Positions 1-3,990 of a stretch of 47,878 bases of DNA are shown here, in pieces; the stretch's first letter is position 1; each line of letters begins with the position of its first letter. Location of the stretch: positions 1-47,878 of the IMG/VR virus record IMGVR_UViG_3300042349_000656. One strand, written 5' to 3'. Below the pieces are notes generated by a model. That model ran no database searches. It saw only the letters and a list, made by a program, of their open reading frames with translations, and was not told the origin of the DNA. Origin of the DNA: a virus. The position numbers were made by a program, and so were the translations under genes.

Positions 1-1
1 G

Positions 2-175
2 GGATACGAGGTTCAGGTGATCCGCGACGCCCTGTCAGACTACCGCCGCGAGTGGATCAACAACGTCCGCGACTGCCGCGAGGGACGCCGCCCGAACATG
101 TCCCTGGAGGGTGCCGAGATGATCCTGGAGGATACCGAGCGCCTGATGCGCCTTCTGTCTGAGTGTGCCGCCTGA
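2..175 (+). CDS. Hypothetical protein, 5' end cut by window edge
   Basis: The reading frame is open from base 2 to a TGA at 173-175 and gives 57 residues of a protein that starts left of the window. It is rich in charged residues (IRDALSDYRREWI near the start, MRLLSECAA at the end) and looks helical. Its GC-rich codons match the small genes to its right, and a G/C hairpin follows its stop, as with other members of this cluster. I do not recognise the family and suggest no function. Confidence 0.6.
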   Translation, partial: GYEVQVIRDALSDYRREWINNVRDCREGRRPNMSLEGAEMILEDTERLMRLLSECAA

Positions 176-187
176 GGTAGTGGCACA

Positions 188-203
188 CACCCCTTGTGGG
201 GTG
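188..203 (+). terminator. Hairpin after the first gene
   Basis: The arms CACCCC and GGGGTG enclose TTGT, 12 bases after the stop of the first gene. There is no T-run, so Rho-independent termination is uncertain. The GTG at 196 lies inside this hairpin and is unlikely to be a start codon. Confidence 0.45.
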
Positions 204-216
204 CCTGAATCCGTTC

Positions 217-222
217 TATTCT
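217..222 (+). promoter_or_regulatory. -10-like box for the HNH gene
   Basis: TATTCT lies 30 bases before the ATG at 247, the same distance as in the other cassettes. The upstream TGAYC box seen elsewhere is not well conserved here. Confidence 0.4.
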
Positions 223-246
223 ACGTTTGTTCCTGAGGAATTCCAA

Positions 247-669
247 ATGGCAACACTCTCTCAGACAATGAAGGCAAAGTATTTTGCTGAGGGTCACATT
301 CACCCAGAATGTGTAAATCAAGGTTGCAACAGTAAGGTTCTGGTTCGTGAGTGGAAGTACTGGTCTTTCAAGTCTGAATGCTCCCGCTGCACTGATGCTC
401 GCAAAAAGGGTAAAGTTCTTCCTGGTATTATCATTCACAAAAAGAACTTTTGTGAGAATGTTGATGGGCAACTTGGTTGGGTTTGCCCTGTTCCCCGTGA
501 CGGATGGATCGGGTTTGAGAATAGTCTGGACTTGGATCATTTGGACGGCGATCATCATAACAACGTCCCCCACAACGTTAAAACCTACTGCAAACTTTGT
601 CACGGTAGGAAGTCACTGATCAATGGAGATTGCAACAGCAACAAACAATCAAGTCGAGTGATCGGGTGA
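247..669 (+). CDS. HNH endonuclease, homing-type candidate
   Basis: This 140-residue protein has two metal-binding parts. The N-terminal part has cysteine pairs C22/C27 and C45/C48, probably a zinc finger. The C-terminal part has the HNH signature DLDHLDGDHHNN at residues 95-106, followed by N110 and C115-x2-C118-H119. HNH proteins of this size are usually DNA nicking or cutting enzymes, often homing endonucleases. The ATG at 247 is chosen because TGAGG lies just upstream and the -10-like box at 217 would exclude the longer GTG start at 196. Its GC content is clearly lower than that of its neighbours, which suggests a separate origin. The target site cannot be read from the sequence. Confidence 0.8.
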   Translation: MATLSQTMKAKYFAEGHIHPECVNQGCNSKVLVREWKYWSFKSECSRCTDARKKGKVLPGIIIHKKNFCENVDGQLGWVCPVPRDGWIGFENSLDLDHLDGDHHNNVPHNVKTYCKLCHGRKSLINGDCNSNKQSSRVIG

Positions 670-698
670 CAGTTCCCAAACCGTCTACCTGACCCTGC

Positions 699-718
699 AG
701 GGGTCGCCGCTGACCCCT
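699..718 (+). terminator. Hairpin overlapping the next promoter
   Basis: The 7-bp arms AGGGGTC and GACCCCT enclose GCCGCT. The right arm is also the upstream half of the next promoter box (TGACCCCT before TATACT), so hairpin and promoter share bases. Confidence 0.5.
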
Positions 719-724
719 TATACT
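711..724 (+). promoter_or_regulatory. Cassette promoter, TGACCCCT + TATACT
   Basis: The -10-like TATACT at 719-724 is preceded by TGACCCCT and followed by the leader GATCTCAGTTCAAACGACAC. The ATG at 748 is 29 bases from the hexamer start. The same module recurs at 1189 and 1494. No -35 box is visible. Confidence 0.7.
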
Positions 725-747
725 GATCTCAGTTCAAACGACACACC

Positions 748-987
748 ATGCGCCTCAAGCAAGTCACCGTCACCAGCACCGAAGTGGAATTGGCAGATGG
801 CACCTGTGTGCTGTTCTCCTACAGCACTCCCGTTGCCGCCCTGGTGCCTGGTAAGGGTTGGATCCGCACCGAGAAAAAGTGGAGCGTGACGACCTCGAAG
901 CACATTAACCGCTGGCTGGCAGAGAACTGCGGCGGTGAGGTTCAGACTGTGCCACAATGGGATCTGGATCAACTGGTGGCGTTCTGA
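748..987 (+). CDS. Small conserved phage protein, DUF8033-like
   Basis: This 79-residue protein carries VLFSYSTPVAALVPG near residues 26-40 and, near residue 53, TTSKHINRWL. That pattern (SY-TPVA, a WS-TTS block, HINRWL) is one I associate with a small family of unknown function in phages and plasmids, probably DUF8033; the name is from memory. There is no membrane segment and no catalytic signature. The start is set by the promoter module 29 bases upstream. There is no Shine-Dalgarno sequence. The role may be host takeover or regulation, but this is only inferred from position among small early-type genes. Confidence 0.8.
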   Translation: MRLKQVTVTSTEVELADGTCVLFSYSTPVAALVPGKGWIRTEKKWSVTTSKHINRWLAENCGGEVQTVPQWDLDQLVAF

Positions 988-1000
988 GGGGCGCCACCCC
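988..1000 (+). terminator. Short GGGG/CCCC hairpin
   Basis: GGGG at 988-991 can pair with CCCC at 997-1000. It starts one base after the TGA of the previous gene and ends two bases before the next -10-like box. Four base pairs is weak alone; it is listed because the arrangement repeats in the cluster. Confidence 0.35.
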
Positions 1001-1001
1001 C

Positions 1002-1007
1002 TACAAT
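1002..1007 (+). promoter_or_regulatory. Cassette promoter, TACAAT
   Basis: TACAAT is followed by ACTCTCACAACGACGAA and lies 27 bases before the ATG at 1029. It belongs to the same family as 1709 and 2387, but the upstream TGAYC part is replaced by C-rich sequence. Confidence 0.6.
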
Positions 1008-1028
1008 ACTCTCACAACGACGAACCTG

Positions 1029-1181
1029 ATGACTGACGACCTGACCTTCCCCCAATGGGGCGCCGCGATGGGCGAGTGGAGTGCTGATCTGGAGCATGAT
1101 GACCTGATGACCGCTGACGACTACGACCGCCGCCGTATGGAGCGGGACGGTTGGCAAAGCGCACACTGGGACGGGCGCTGA
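1029..1181 (+). CDS. Small acidic hypothetical protein
   Basis: This 50-residue protein is strongly acidic in the middle (SADLEHDDLMTADDYDRRR) and has Trp residues near both ends (FPQWGAAMGEW and DGWQSAHWDGR). An upstream in-frame ATG at 957 would place the start inside the previous gene and the promoter, so the ATG at 1029 is preferred. No family is recognised. Small acidic proteins made early by phages often bind host proteins, but nothing here shows a target. Confidence 0.65.
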   Translation: MTDDLTFPQWGAAMGEWSADLEHDDLMTADDYDRRRMERDGWQSAHWDGR

Positions 1182-1188
1182 CCCCACC

Positions 1189-1202
1189 TGACCCCTTATA
1201 CT
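1189..1202 (+). promoter_or_regulatory. Cassette promoter, TGACCCCT + TATACT
   Basis: This is the same box as at 711, with TATACT at 1197-1202 and the leader AATCTCAGTTCACACGACAC differing from the first copy at two positions. The ATG at 1225 is 28 bases from the hexamer start. Confidence 0.7.
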
Positions 1203-1224
1203 AATCTCAGTTCACACGACACCG

Positions 1225-1461
1225 ATGAGCACCGCAACCGACACCACTTTCAATGGTTGGGCAAACTGGGAGACCTGGAACGTCTCCCTGTGGATTCAGA
1301 ATGACGAGTCCCTCTATGATGCTGCCCGCCGCTGCCGCTCCTATCAGGATCTGGTGGCAATGCTCTGGGAGTGTGGCAGCAAGGAGACCCCAGACGGTTG
1401 CCGCTGGGATGACCCCGCCATCGATGGACTGGAAATCTGCGCCATGATGGACGACCTCTAA
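1225..1461 (+). CDS. Small conserved protein, DUF7249-like
   Basis: This 78-residue protein begins with an N-terminal motif, NGWANWETWNVSLWIQNDE at residues 10-28, that is highly characteristic of a family found in phages, plasmids and bacteria; I recall it as DUF7249. A tyrosine-rich middle and a DGCRWDDPAIDGLEI segment near residue 58 also fit. The function of the family is unknown to me. The start is fixed by the promoter and leader module upstream. A six-bp G/C hairpin follows the stop, so it is probably transcribed alone. Confidence 0.85.
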   Translation: MSTATDTTFNGWANWETWNVSLWIQNDESLYDAARRCRSYQDLVAMLWECGSKETPDGCRWDDPAIDGLEICAMMDDL

Positions 1462-1471
1462 ACTGACACAA

Positions 1472-1490
1472 GGGGGGCACCGAACCCCCC
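1472..1490 (+). terminator. GGGGGG/CCCCCC hairpin
   Basis: Six G at 1472-1477 pair with six C at 1485-1490 around a 7-base loop, ten bases after the TAA at 1461. This is the clearest terminator-like structure of the cluster, although no T-run follows. Confidence 0.55.
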
Positions 1491-1493
1491 TCC

Positions 1494-1507
1494 TGACCCC
1501 TTATACT
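1494..1507 (+). promoter_or_regulatory. Cassette promoter, TGACCCCT + TATACT
   Basis: Box plus leader are identical to the copy at 711-744 over the 20-base leader. The ATG at 1530 is 28 bases from the hexamer start. Confidence 0.7.
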
Positions 1508-1529
1508 GATCTCAGTTCAAACGACACCG

Positions 1530-1691
1530 ATGACCCGCTACGACGTGATCTGCCCCTCCGCTCCTTGGGAGAACACCACCACCGATGAGGATCGCGCCTG
1601 GGATCTGTGCCTGTCCCTCTCTGAAGAATACGGGTACGCTCAGGTTCGCCAGAATGGCATGATCATCGGAGACTACACTGAGGGGCGCTGA
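1530..1691 (+). CDS. Small hypothetical protein
   Basis: This 53-residue protein begins MTRYDVICPSAPWENTTTDE and contains AWDLCLSLSEEYGYAQV, then a short hydrophobic GMIIGDYTEGR end. The pattern of a helix followed by an exposed strand suggests a small folded domain; it resembles the small phage proteins of the type that modify or sense a partner, but I cannot name it. It has its own promoter. The stop codon lies in the loop of a G/C hairpin. Confidence 0.75.
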   Translation: MTRYDVICPSAPWENTTTDEDRAWDLCLSLSEEYGYAQVRQNGMIIGDYTEGR

Positions 1692-1695
1692 CCCC
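1682..1695 (+). terminator. Hairpin with the stop codon in its loop
   Basis: GGGG at 1682-1685 faces a run of seven C at 1692-1698. The loop CGCTGA contains the stop codon of the preceding gene. Confidence 0.35.
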
Positions 1696-1700
1696 CCCGC

Positions 1701-1714
1701 CGATCTGCTACAAT
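1701..1714 (+). promoter_or_regulatory. Cassette promoter, CGATCTGC + TACAAT
   Basis: TACAAT at 1709-1714 is followed by ACTCTCAACCACAACGAAC. It is nearly identical to the box at 2379-2392. The ATG at 1737 is 28 bases from the hexamer start. Confidence 0.7.
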
Positions 1715-1736
1715 ACTCTCAACCACAACGAACCCG

Positions 1737-1910
1737 ATGTCCTTCCTGACCCGCTTCCTGACCTTTACCCTGATCGGGTGGGTCATCCTGCAAGTGGCAG
1801 CAAAGGCAACCACCGCCGACCTGCAGGAGCACAACGCCGATGCCGTCTGTACCGCCTCTCCCGTTGTCTGTGGATTGGGCGATGGGTCGGGCGCTCCGAT
1901 GGACTTCTGA
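1737..1910 (+). CDS. Small exported or membrane protein with a cysteine pair
   Basis: This 57-residue protein has a single hydrophobic segment (FLTRFLTFTLIGWVILQVAAKA, residues 3-24) after a short N-terminus, which could be a signal peptide or a membrane anchor. The rest is short and polar, with two cysteines in HNADAVCTASPVVCG. The gene at 2949 has the same plan and a similar Asp-Ala-rich stretch before a cysteine pair, so the two may be distant paralogues. It may act in the host envelope or thylakoid membrane, for example in lysis or superinfection exclusion; this is inference only. Confidence 0.7.
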   Translation: MSFLTRFLTFTLIGWVILQVAAKATTADLQEHNADAVCTASPVVCGLGDGSGAPMDF

Positions 1911-1921
1911 CCTGATACAAT
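1908..1921 (+). promoter_or_regulatory. Cassette promoter, TGACCTGA + TACAAT
   Basis: The first three bases of the box are the TGA stop codon of the preceding gene. TACAAT lies at 1916-1921. Unlike the others it is 63 bases from its gene, with a hairpin in the leader. Confidence 0.55.
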
Positions 1922-1926
1922 GGGAA

Positions 1927-1950
1927 CGGCAGCGCCCTTAAAGACTGCCG
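1927..1950 (+). promoter_or_regulatory. Leader hairpin before the gene at 1979
   Basis: The 6-bp arms CGGCAG and CTGCCG enclose a 12-base loop in the long leader of this cassette. No other cassette has a comparable leader structure. It may affect translation or transcript stability. Confidence 0.35.
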
Positions 1951-1978
1951 CCAAACTCACAACGATTCCGACTTTATC

Positions 1979-2116
1979 ATGACCCGCGAACTCGCCCTGT
2001 CCCTGCTGCGCTCTGGCAACGATGGCGCTCAGATCCTGCAGATCCTGGAAACCATCGCTACCGATCAGGATGGCACCCCTGCAGGCGAACCGACCGCCGA
2101 AGAGATCCAATTCTGA
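1979..2116 (+). CDS. Small hypothetical protein
   Basis: This 45-residue protein begins MTRELALSLLRSGNDGAQIL and continues with a helical stretch QILETIATDQDG before an acidic end AGEPTAEEIQF. It looks like a two-helix protein. The family is typical of short phage and cyanobacterial proteins of the form LLR-GN-G--IL-IL, but no function is known to me. Its stop is followed by a second in-frame-independent TAG and a G/C hairpin. Confidence 0.7.
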   Translation: MTRELALSLLRSGNDGAQILQILETIATDQDGTPAGEPTAEEIQF

Positions 2117-2130
2117 TAGTGGCACAGCGG

Positions 2131-2144
2131 AGGGGGGCACCCCT
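2131..2144 (+). terminator. AGGGG/CCCCT hairpin
   Basis: AGGGG at 2131-2135 pairs with CCCCT at 2140-2144 around GGCA, 15 bases after the TGA at 2114-2116. Confidence 0.45.
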
Positions 2145-2157
2145 TCCCCTTTGCCTC

Positions 2158-2163
2158 TATACT
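2158..2163 (+). promoter_or_regulatory. Cassette promoter, TATACT variant
   Basis: TATACT is followed by GATCTCAGTTCAGACAAAGA, so the first 12 bases of the leader match the copies at 725 and 1508. The upstream TGAC part is changed to TTGC. The ATG at 2187 is 29 bases from the hexamer start. Confidence 0.65.
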
Positions 2164-2186
2164 GATCTCAGTTCAGACAAAGACCG

Positions 2187-2381
2187 ATGACCGAAGACCG
2201 CCTGCTCTGCCTCTACGAAGAACTGCTGGTGCTGGCAGAGCGTCAGGCAGTTGACCTCTATGGTTGCGACCTGGATCGCCTGGACCCTGAGATCCTGGAG
2301 TTCTATGGGTCCAAACTGACGGAGGACAACCTGGAGGAACTGGCATCCGACCTTGCCCACGAGGCATGGTTCGCCAACTGA
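2187..2381 (+). CDS. Small acidic helical protein
   Basis: This 64-residue protein is mostly helical and acidic. It runs MTEDRLLCLYEELLVLAER, then DLYGCDLDRLDPEILEFYG, and ends with NLEELASDLAHEAWFAN. Heptad-like leucines suggest a helical bundle or a protein-binding role. No known family is recognised. Its TGA stop at 2379-2381 is also the first three bases of the next promoter, so the two cassettes are fused without spacer. Confidence 0.75.
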   Translation: MTEDRLLCLYEELLVLAERQAVDLYGCDLDRLDPEILEFYGSKLTEDNLEELASDLAHEAWFAN

Positions 2382-2392
2382 TCTGCTACAAT
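2379..2392 (+). promoter_or_regulatory. Cassette promoter, TGATCTGC + TACAAT
   Basis: The box begins with the TGA stop codon of the upstream gene. TACAAT at 2387-2392 is followed by ACTCTCAACCGCAACGGAC. The ATG at 2415 is 28 bases from the hexamer start. Confidence 0.7.
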
Positions 2393-2414
2393 ACTCTCAA
2401 CCGCAACGGACCTC

Positions 2415-2618
2415 ATGACCACCGCCGAACTGACCGCCGCCATCGCCGCTGGTGATTTCACCGTTACCGTCCTGCCTGCCCGCAAACCCCGTAAGGCAGA
2501 TCTGATCATGTCCTGCGTTGGCGGTGCTAAGTCCCGCTTCTACGCCGCAACGGGCAGCGGACGCAACGGACGCGAGCAGGAGCAGCGCCAGCGCCTGGCA
2601 GGTGTTGCCGCTCACTGA
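2415..2618 (+). CDS. Small basic hypothetical protein
   Basis: This 67-residue protein starts with a helix and strand (MTTAELTAAIAAGDFTVTVL), followed by a basic region ARKPRKADLIMS, then GGAKSRFYAATGSGRNG and a Gln/Arg-rich helix REQEQRQRLAG. It is the most basic protein of the cluster and could bind nucleic acid, but no domain is recognised. The start is fixed by the promoter 28 bases upstream. Confidence 0.7.
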   Translation: MTTAELTAAIAAGDFTVTVLPARKPRKADLIMSCVGGAKSRFYAATGSGRNGREQEQRQRLAGVAAH

Positions 2619-2627
2619 TTCCCTCGA

Positions 2628-2649
2628 GGGGGGTTCCCAAATGCCCCCC
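2628..2649 (+). terminator. GGGGGG/CCCCCC hairpin
   Basis: Six G at 2628-2633 pair with six C at 2644-2649 around a 10-base loop. It directly abuts the next promoter box, whose first bases overlap its right arm. A CCCTCGAGGG palindrome at 2621-2630 overlaps its left arm. Confidence 0.5.
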
Positions 2650-2662
2650 GATCCTGTAGACT
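2649..2662 (+). promoter_or_regulatory. Cassette promoter, CGATCCTG + TAGACT
   Basis: TAGACT at 2657-2662 is followed by TCTCTCACAACCGCAAGG. Aligning the CTCA downstream with the other boxes sets the register. The ATG at 2687 is 30 bases from the hexamer start. Confidence 0.6.
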
Positions 2663-2686
2663 TCTCTCACAACCGCAAGGCACCCC

Positions 2687-2905
2687 ATGTTCATCGGTAT
2701 CCCTGTTGACTGCCTGGACTCTGACTCCATCGACACCCTGAGCGCCAACCCAATCACTGGCGATGTCTACGTCCGCTTCCAACGCTATCGGACCCGCCGC
2801 CCTTACGCCTTCAAAGCATCCCGCCGCGCCATCCTCTCCCTTCTGGTGAATTCCAAAGGATCAAAGGGAAAGTGGGTGAACCTTCATTGCACCCCCGCCG
2901 CCTGA
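2687..2905 (+). CDS. Small KTSC-like protein
   Basis: This 72-residue protein has the pattern of the KTSC domain: a serine-rich start (LDSDSIDTLSANPITGDVYV), an aromatic strand pair (RFQRYRTRRPYAFKA), a helix (SRRAILSLLV) and an ending with SKGSKGKWVNLHC that corresponds to the family's S-GKY-N motif. KTSC domains are small, often stand-alone or fused to lysyl-tRNA synthetase-like proteins, and are common in phages; their function is not established. The match is from memory of the pattern, so the family call is moderate and the coding call is stronger. Confidence 0.7.
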   Translation: MFIGIPVDCLDSDSIDTLSANPITGDVYVRFQRYRTRRPYAFKASRRAILSLLVNSKGSKGKWVNLHCTPAA

Positions 2906-2908
2906 CCC

Positions 2909-2922
2909 CGATCCTGTAGACT
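2909..2922 (+). promoter_or_regulatory. Cassette promoter, CGATCCTG + TAGACT
   Basis: This 14-base box is identical to the one at 2649. The leader is longer (ATG at 2949, 32 bases from the hexamer start). No hairpin separates it from the preceding gene. Confidence 0.6.
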
Positions 2923-2948
2923 GACTTCAGATCAACCGACCCGCTCTC

Positions 2949-3095
2949 ATGGCAAACCTGATCCGCCTCTCTGCTCTCGTCATGATCCTATGGATGGGAG
3001 GCAATCTGTTCGGCGCCGCTGCTCAGGTCACCAAGGCACACGCCGACCGCACCGCTTCCGCCATCTGTGAGGCGACAGGAGATTGCAACCGCTGA
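2949..3095 (+). CDS. Small exported or membrane protein with a cysteine pair
   Basis: This 48-residue protein has a hydrophobic N-terminal segment (LIRLSALVMILWMGGNLFGA, residues 4-23), with small residues GAAAQ where a signal peptidase could cut. The mature part is about 22 residues and ends HADRTASAICEATGDCNR, with two cysteines. It shares its layout with the protein at 1737. Exported microproteins of this kind could act in the periplasm or membrane. No family is recognised. Confidence 0.65.
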   Translation: MANLIRLSALVMILWMGGNLFGAAAQVTKAHADRTASAICEATGDCNR

Positions 3096-3108
3096 GGGGT
3101 TGACCCCT
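3095..3108 (+). terminator. AGGGG/CCCCT hairpin at the stop codon
   Basis: AGGGG at 3095-3099 pairs with CCCCT at 3104-3108 around TTGA. The left arm starts with the last base of the stop codon. Confidence 0.4.
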
Positions 3109-3115
3109 GACCCCC

Positions 3116-3129
3116 TGACCCTGTAGAAT
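3116..3129 (+). promoter_or_regulatory. Cassette promoter, TGACCCTG + TAGAAT
   Basis: TAGAAT at 3124-3129 is preceded by TGACCCTG. The identical 14-base box occurs at 3379. The ATG at 3154 is 30 bases from the hexamer start. Confidence 0.65.
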
Positions 3130-3153
3130 TCCAAAGCAAACGCAAGGCAACCG

Positions 3154-3345
3154 ATGACCGACTCCTGCTTCCCCGCTGAGATCGCCGCTATCACCAATCC
3201 TGAGAATGGCACCATCTACTGGATCGAAGCGGCATACGCTGCCAAGATCCATGGTCTGTGGGATGACTTCCGCACCGACTACGGGACGACCGCTTCCTTC
3301 GGTGGGGTCGATGCTGGTGAGTTCCTCTCCTGGTTAGGTTACTGA
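3154..3345 (+). CDS. Small hypothetical protein
   Basis: This 63-residue protein has an aromatic core, TIYWIEAAYAAKIHGLWDDF, followed by RTDYGTTASFGG and a hydrophobic end GEFLSWLGY. It is mildly acidic with no membrane segment or catalytic signature. The start is set by the promoter 30 bases upstream. It may be an early host-interaction protein by its position only. Confidence 0.7.
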   Translation: MTDSCFPAEIAAITNPENGTIYWIEAAYAAKIHGLWDDFRTDYGTTASFGGVDAGEFLSWLGY

Positions 3346-3351
3346 TCCGCG

Positions 3352-3379
3352 AGGGGGGTGGGTTGACCGTCCGCCCCCT
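3352..3379 (+). terminator. AGGGGG/CCCCCT hairpin
   Basis: Six-bp arms at 3352-3357 and 3374-3379 enclose a 16-base loop that itself holds the palindrome GGTTGACC. The right arm touches the next promoter box at 3379. Confidence 0.4.
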
Positions 3380-3392
3380 GACCCTGTAGAAT
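3379..3392 (+). promoter_or_regulatory. Cassette promoter, TGACCCTG + TAGAAT
   Basis: This is an identical copy of the box at 3116. TAGAAT at 3387-3392 is followed by TCTCAAGTCAACCGATCC. The ATG at 3417 is 30 bases from the hexamer start. Confidence 0.65.
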
Positions 3393-3416
3393 TCTCAAGT
3401 CAACCGATCCGATCCG

Positions 3417-3608
3417 ATGTCCCGCTTCCCTCTCGCCATGTGCTCTGACCTGGAGACCCGTCAGATCAAGTGGATCTCCCGCGCTGATCAACTGAAGAAC
3501 GGTTCGCGTCCCTCCGCCTACATTCACTGGGGACTGCCCGCCACCGTGATCGCCGCCCAGTATGCCGAGACTCATGCCGACGAAGTCCGCCCCGTGACCT
3601 TCGGGTGA
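3417..3608 (+). CDS. Small hypothetical protein
   Basis: This 63-residue protein contains LETRQIKWISRADQLKNGSR followed by AYIHWGLPATVIAAQYAE. It has a near-neutral charge and a Trp/Ile/His middle that suggests a compact alpha-beta fold. No family is recognised. The start is fixed by the promoter 30 bases upstream. A seven-bp hairpin follows the stop, so the transcript probably ends there in part. Confidence 0.7.
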   Translation: MSRFPLAMCSDLETRQIKWISRADQLKNGSRPSAYIHWGLPATVIAAQYAETHADEVRPVTFG

Positions 3609-3614
3609 TCCTGC

Positions 3615-3634
3615 AGGGGGGACCTCTCCCCCCT
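3615..3634 (+). terminator. AGGGGGG/CCCCCCT hairpin
   Basis: Seven-bp arms at 3615-3621 and 3628-3634 enclose ACCTCT, seven bases after the stop at 3608. The pyrimidine-rich sequence that follows (TCTCTGTCCCTC) contains no strong T-run. Confidence 0.55.
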
Positions 3635-3660
3635 TCTCTGTCCCTCTGCTCTGCTGACCC

Positions 3661-3924
3661 ATGTTCTACGTCTCCTGCCCTCAGGGTATCTACCTCACCG
3701 AAGGACCCTTCCTAACCGAAGAGGATGCCCGCGAGTGTGCCATCTGCCTGTCTGCTGATTCTGCAGAATTTTTCGATGGGGACTGCCAACCGATGCTGAT
3801 CCGCGAGGGCGCCACCGATGGTGAGGTGGTTGCCACTGTCACCGCTGATGCCCCCCTCGATCCCTCATCATCCGATCTGAGTTGGGAGAGCACTCAAGCG
3901 GAACTGGATTCTCTTGGCGGGTAG
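3661..3924 (+). CDS. Small acidic protein, last gene of the cassette array
   Basis: This 87-residue protein starts MFYVSCPQGIYLTEGPFLTE and continues with EDARECAICLSADSAEFF, an acidic middle and an acidic Ser-rich tail SSSDLSWESTQAELDSLGG. It has four cysteines but no spacing that I recognise as a metal site. It is the only intact gene of the array without a visible -10-like box 28-32 bases upstream, so it may depend on readthrough past the hairpin at 3615. Its codon use is still that of the GC-rich block. Confidence 0.7.
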   Translation: MFYVSCPQGIYLTEGPFLTEEDARECAICLSADSAEFFDGDCQPMLIREGATDGEVVATVTADAPLDPSSSDLSWESTQAELDSLGG

Positions 3925-3990
3925 CACGAACGAATGGGCACGGGGTCTTCGTGGAGCAACACGACAGTTGTGGTGAGCGGGTAGTACGGG
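3917..3990 (+). repeat. Direct repeat pair at the composition boundary
   Basis: GCGGGTAGCACGAA at 3917-3930 and GCGGGTAGTACGGG at 3977-3990 match at 12 of 14 positions, 60 bases apart. The first copy includes the stop codon of the last cassette gene. They border the drop in GC content. Confidence 0.5.

Noticed and set aside
196-246. GTG start giving a longer HNH protein
   Set aside because: The GTG lies inside a hairpin and upstream of the -10-like box at 217, so a transcript from that promoter would not contain it.
40-603. 187-codon ORF on the - strand
   Set aside because: It covers the HNH gene and the first partial gene in antisense. The + strand HNH motifs are clear, so this is a shadow.
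347-619. 90-codon + ORF within the HNH gene
   Set aside because: It is in another frame of the HNH gene, without a promoter or ribosome binding site of its own.
689-724. CTGACC at 689 as a -35 for TATACT at 719
   Set aside because: The gap of 24 bases is too long for a sigma-70 promoter, and the element is not kept at that distance in the other cassettes.
1673-2140. 155-codon ORF on the - strand
   Set aside because: It runs antisense across three small + strand genes that each have their own promoter box. Long antisense frames are common in GC-rich coding DNA, and its product shows no domain.
711-3392. CRISPR-like or iteron array
   Set aside because: The repeated units are promoter boxes and leaders before ORFs. 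They are unevenly spaced and vary in sequence, unlike CRISPR repeats or replication iterons.
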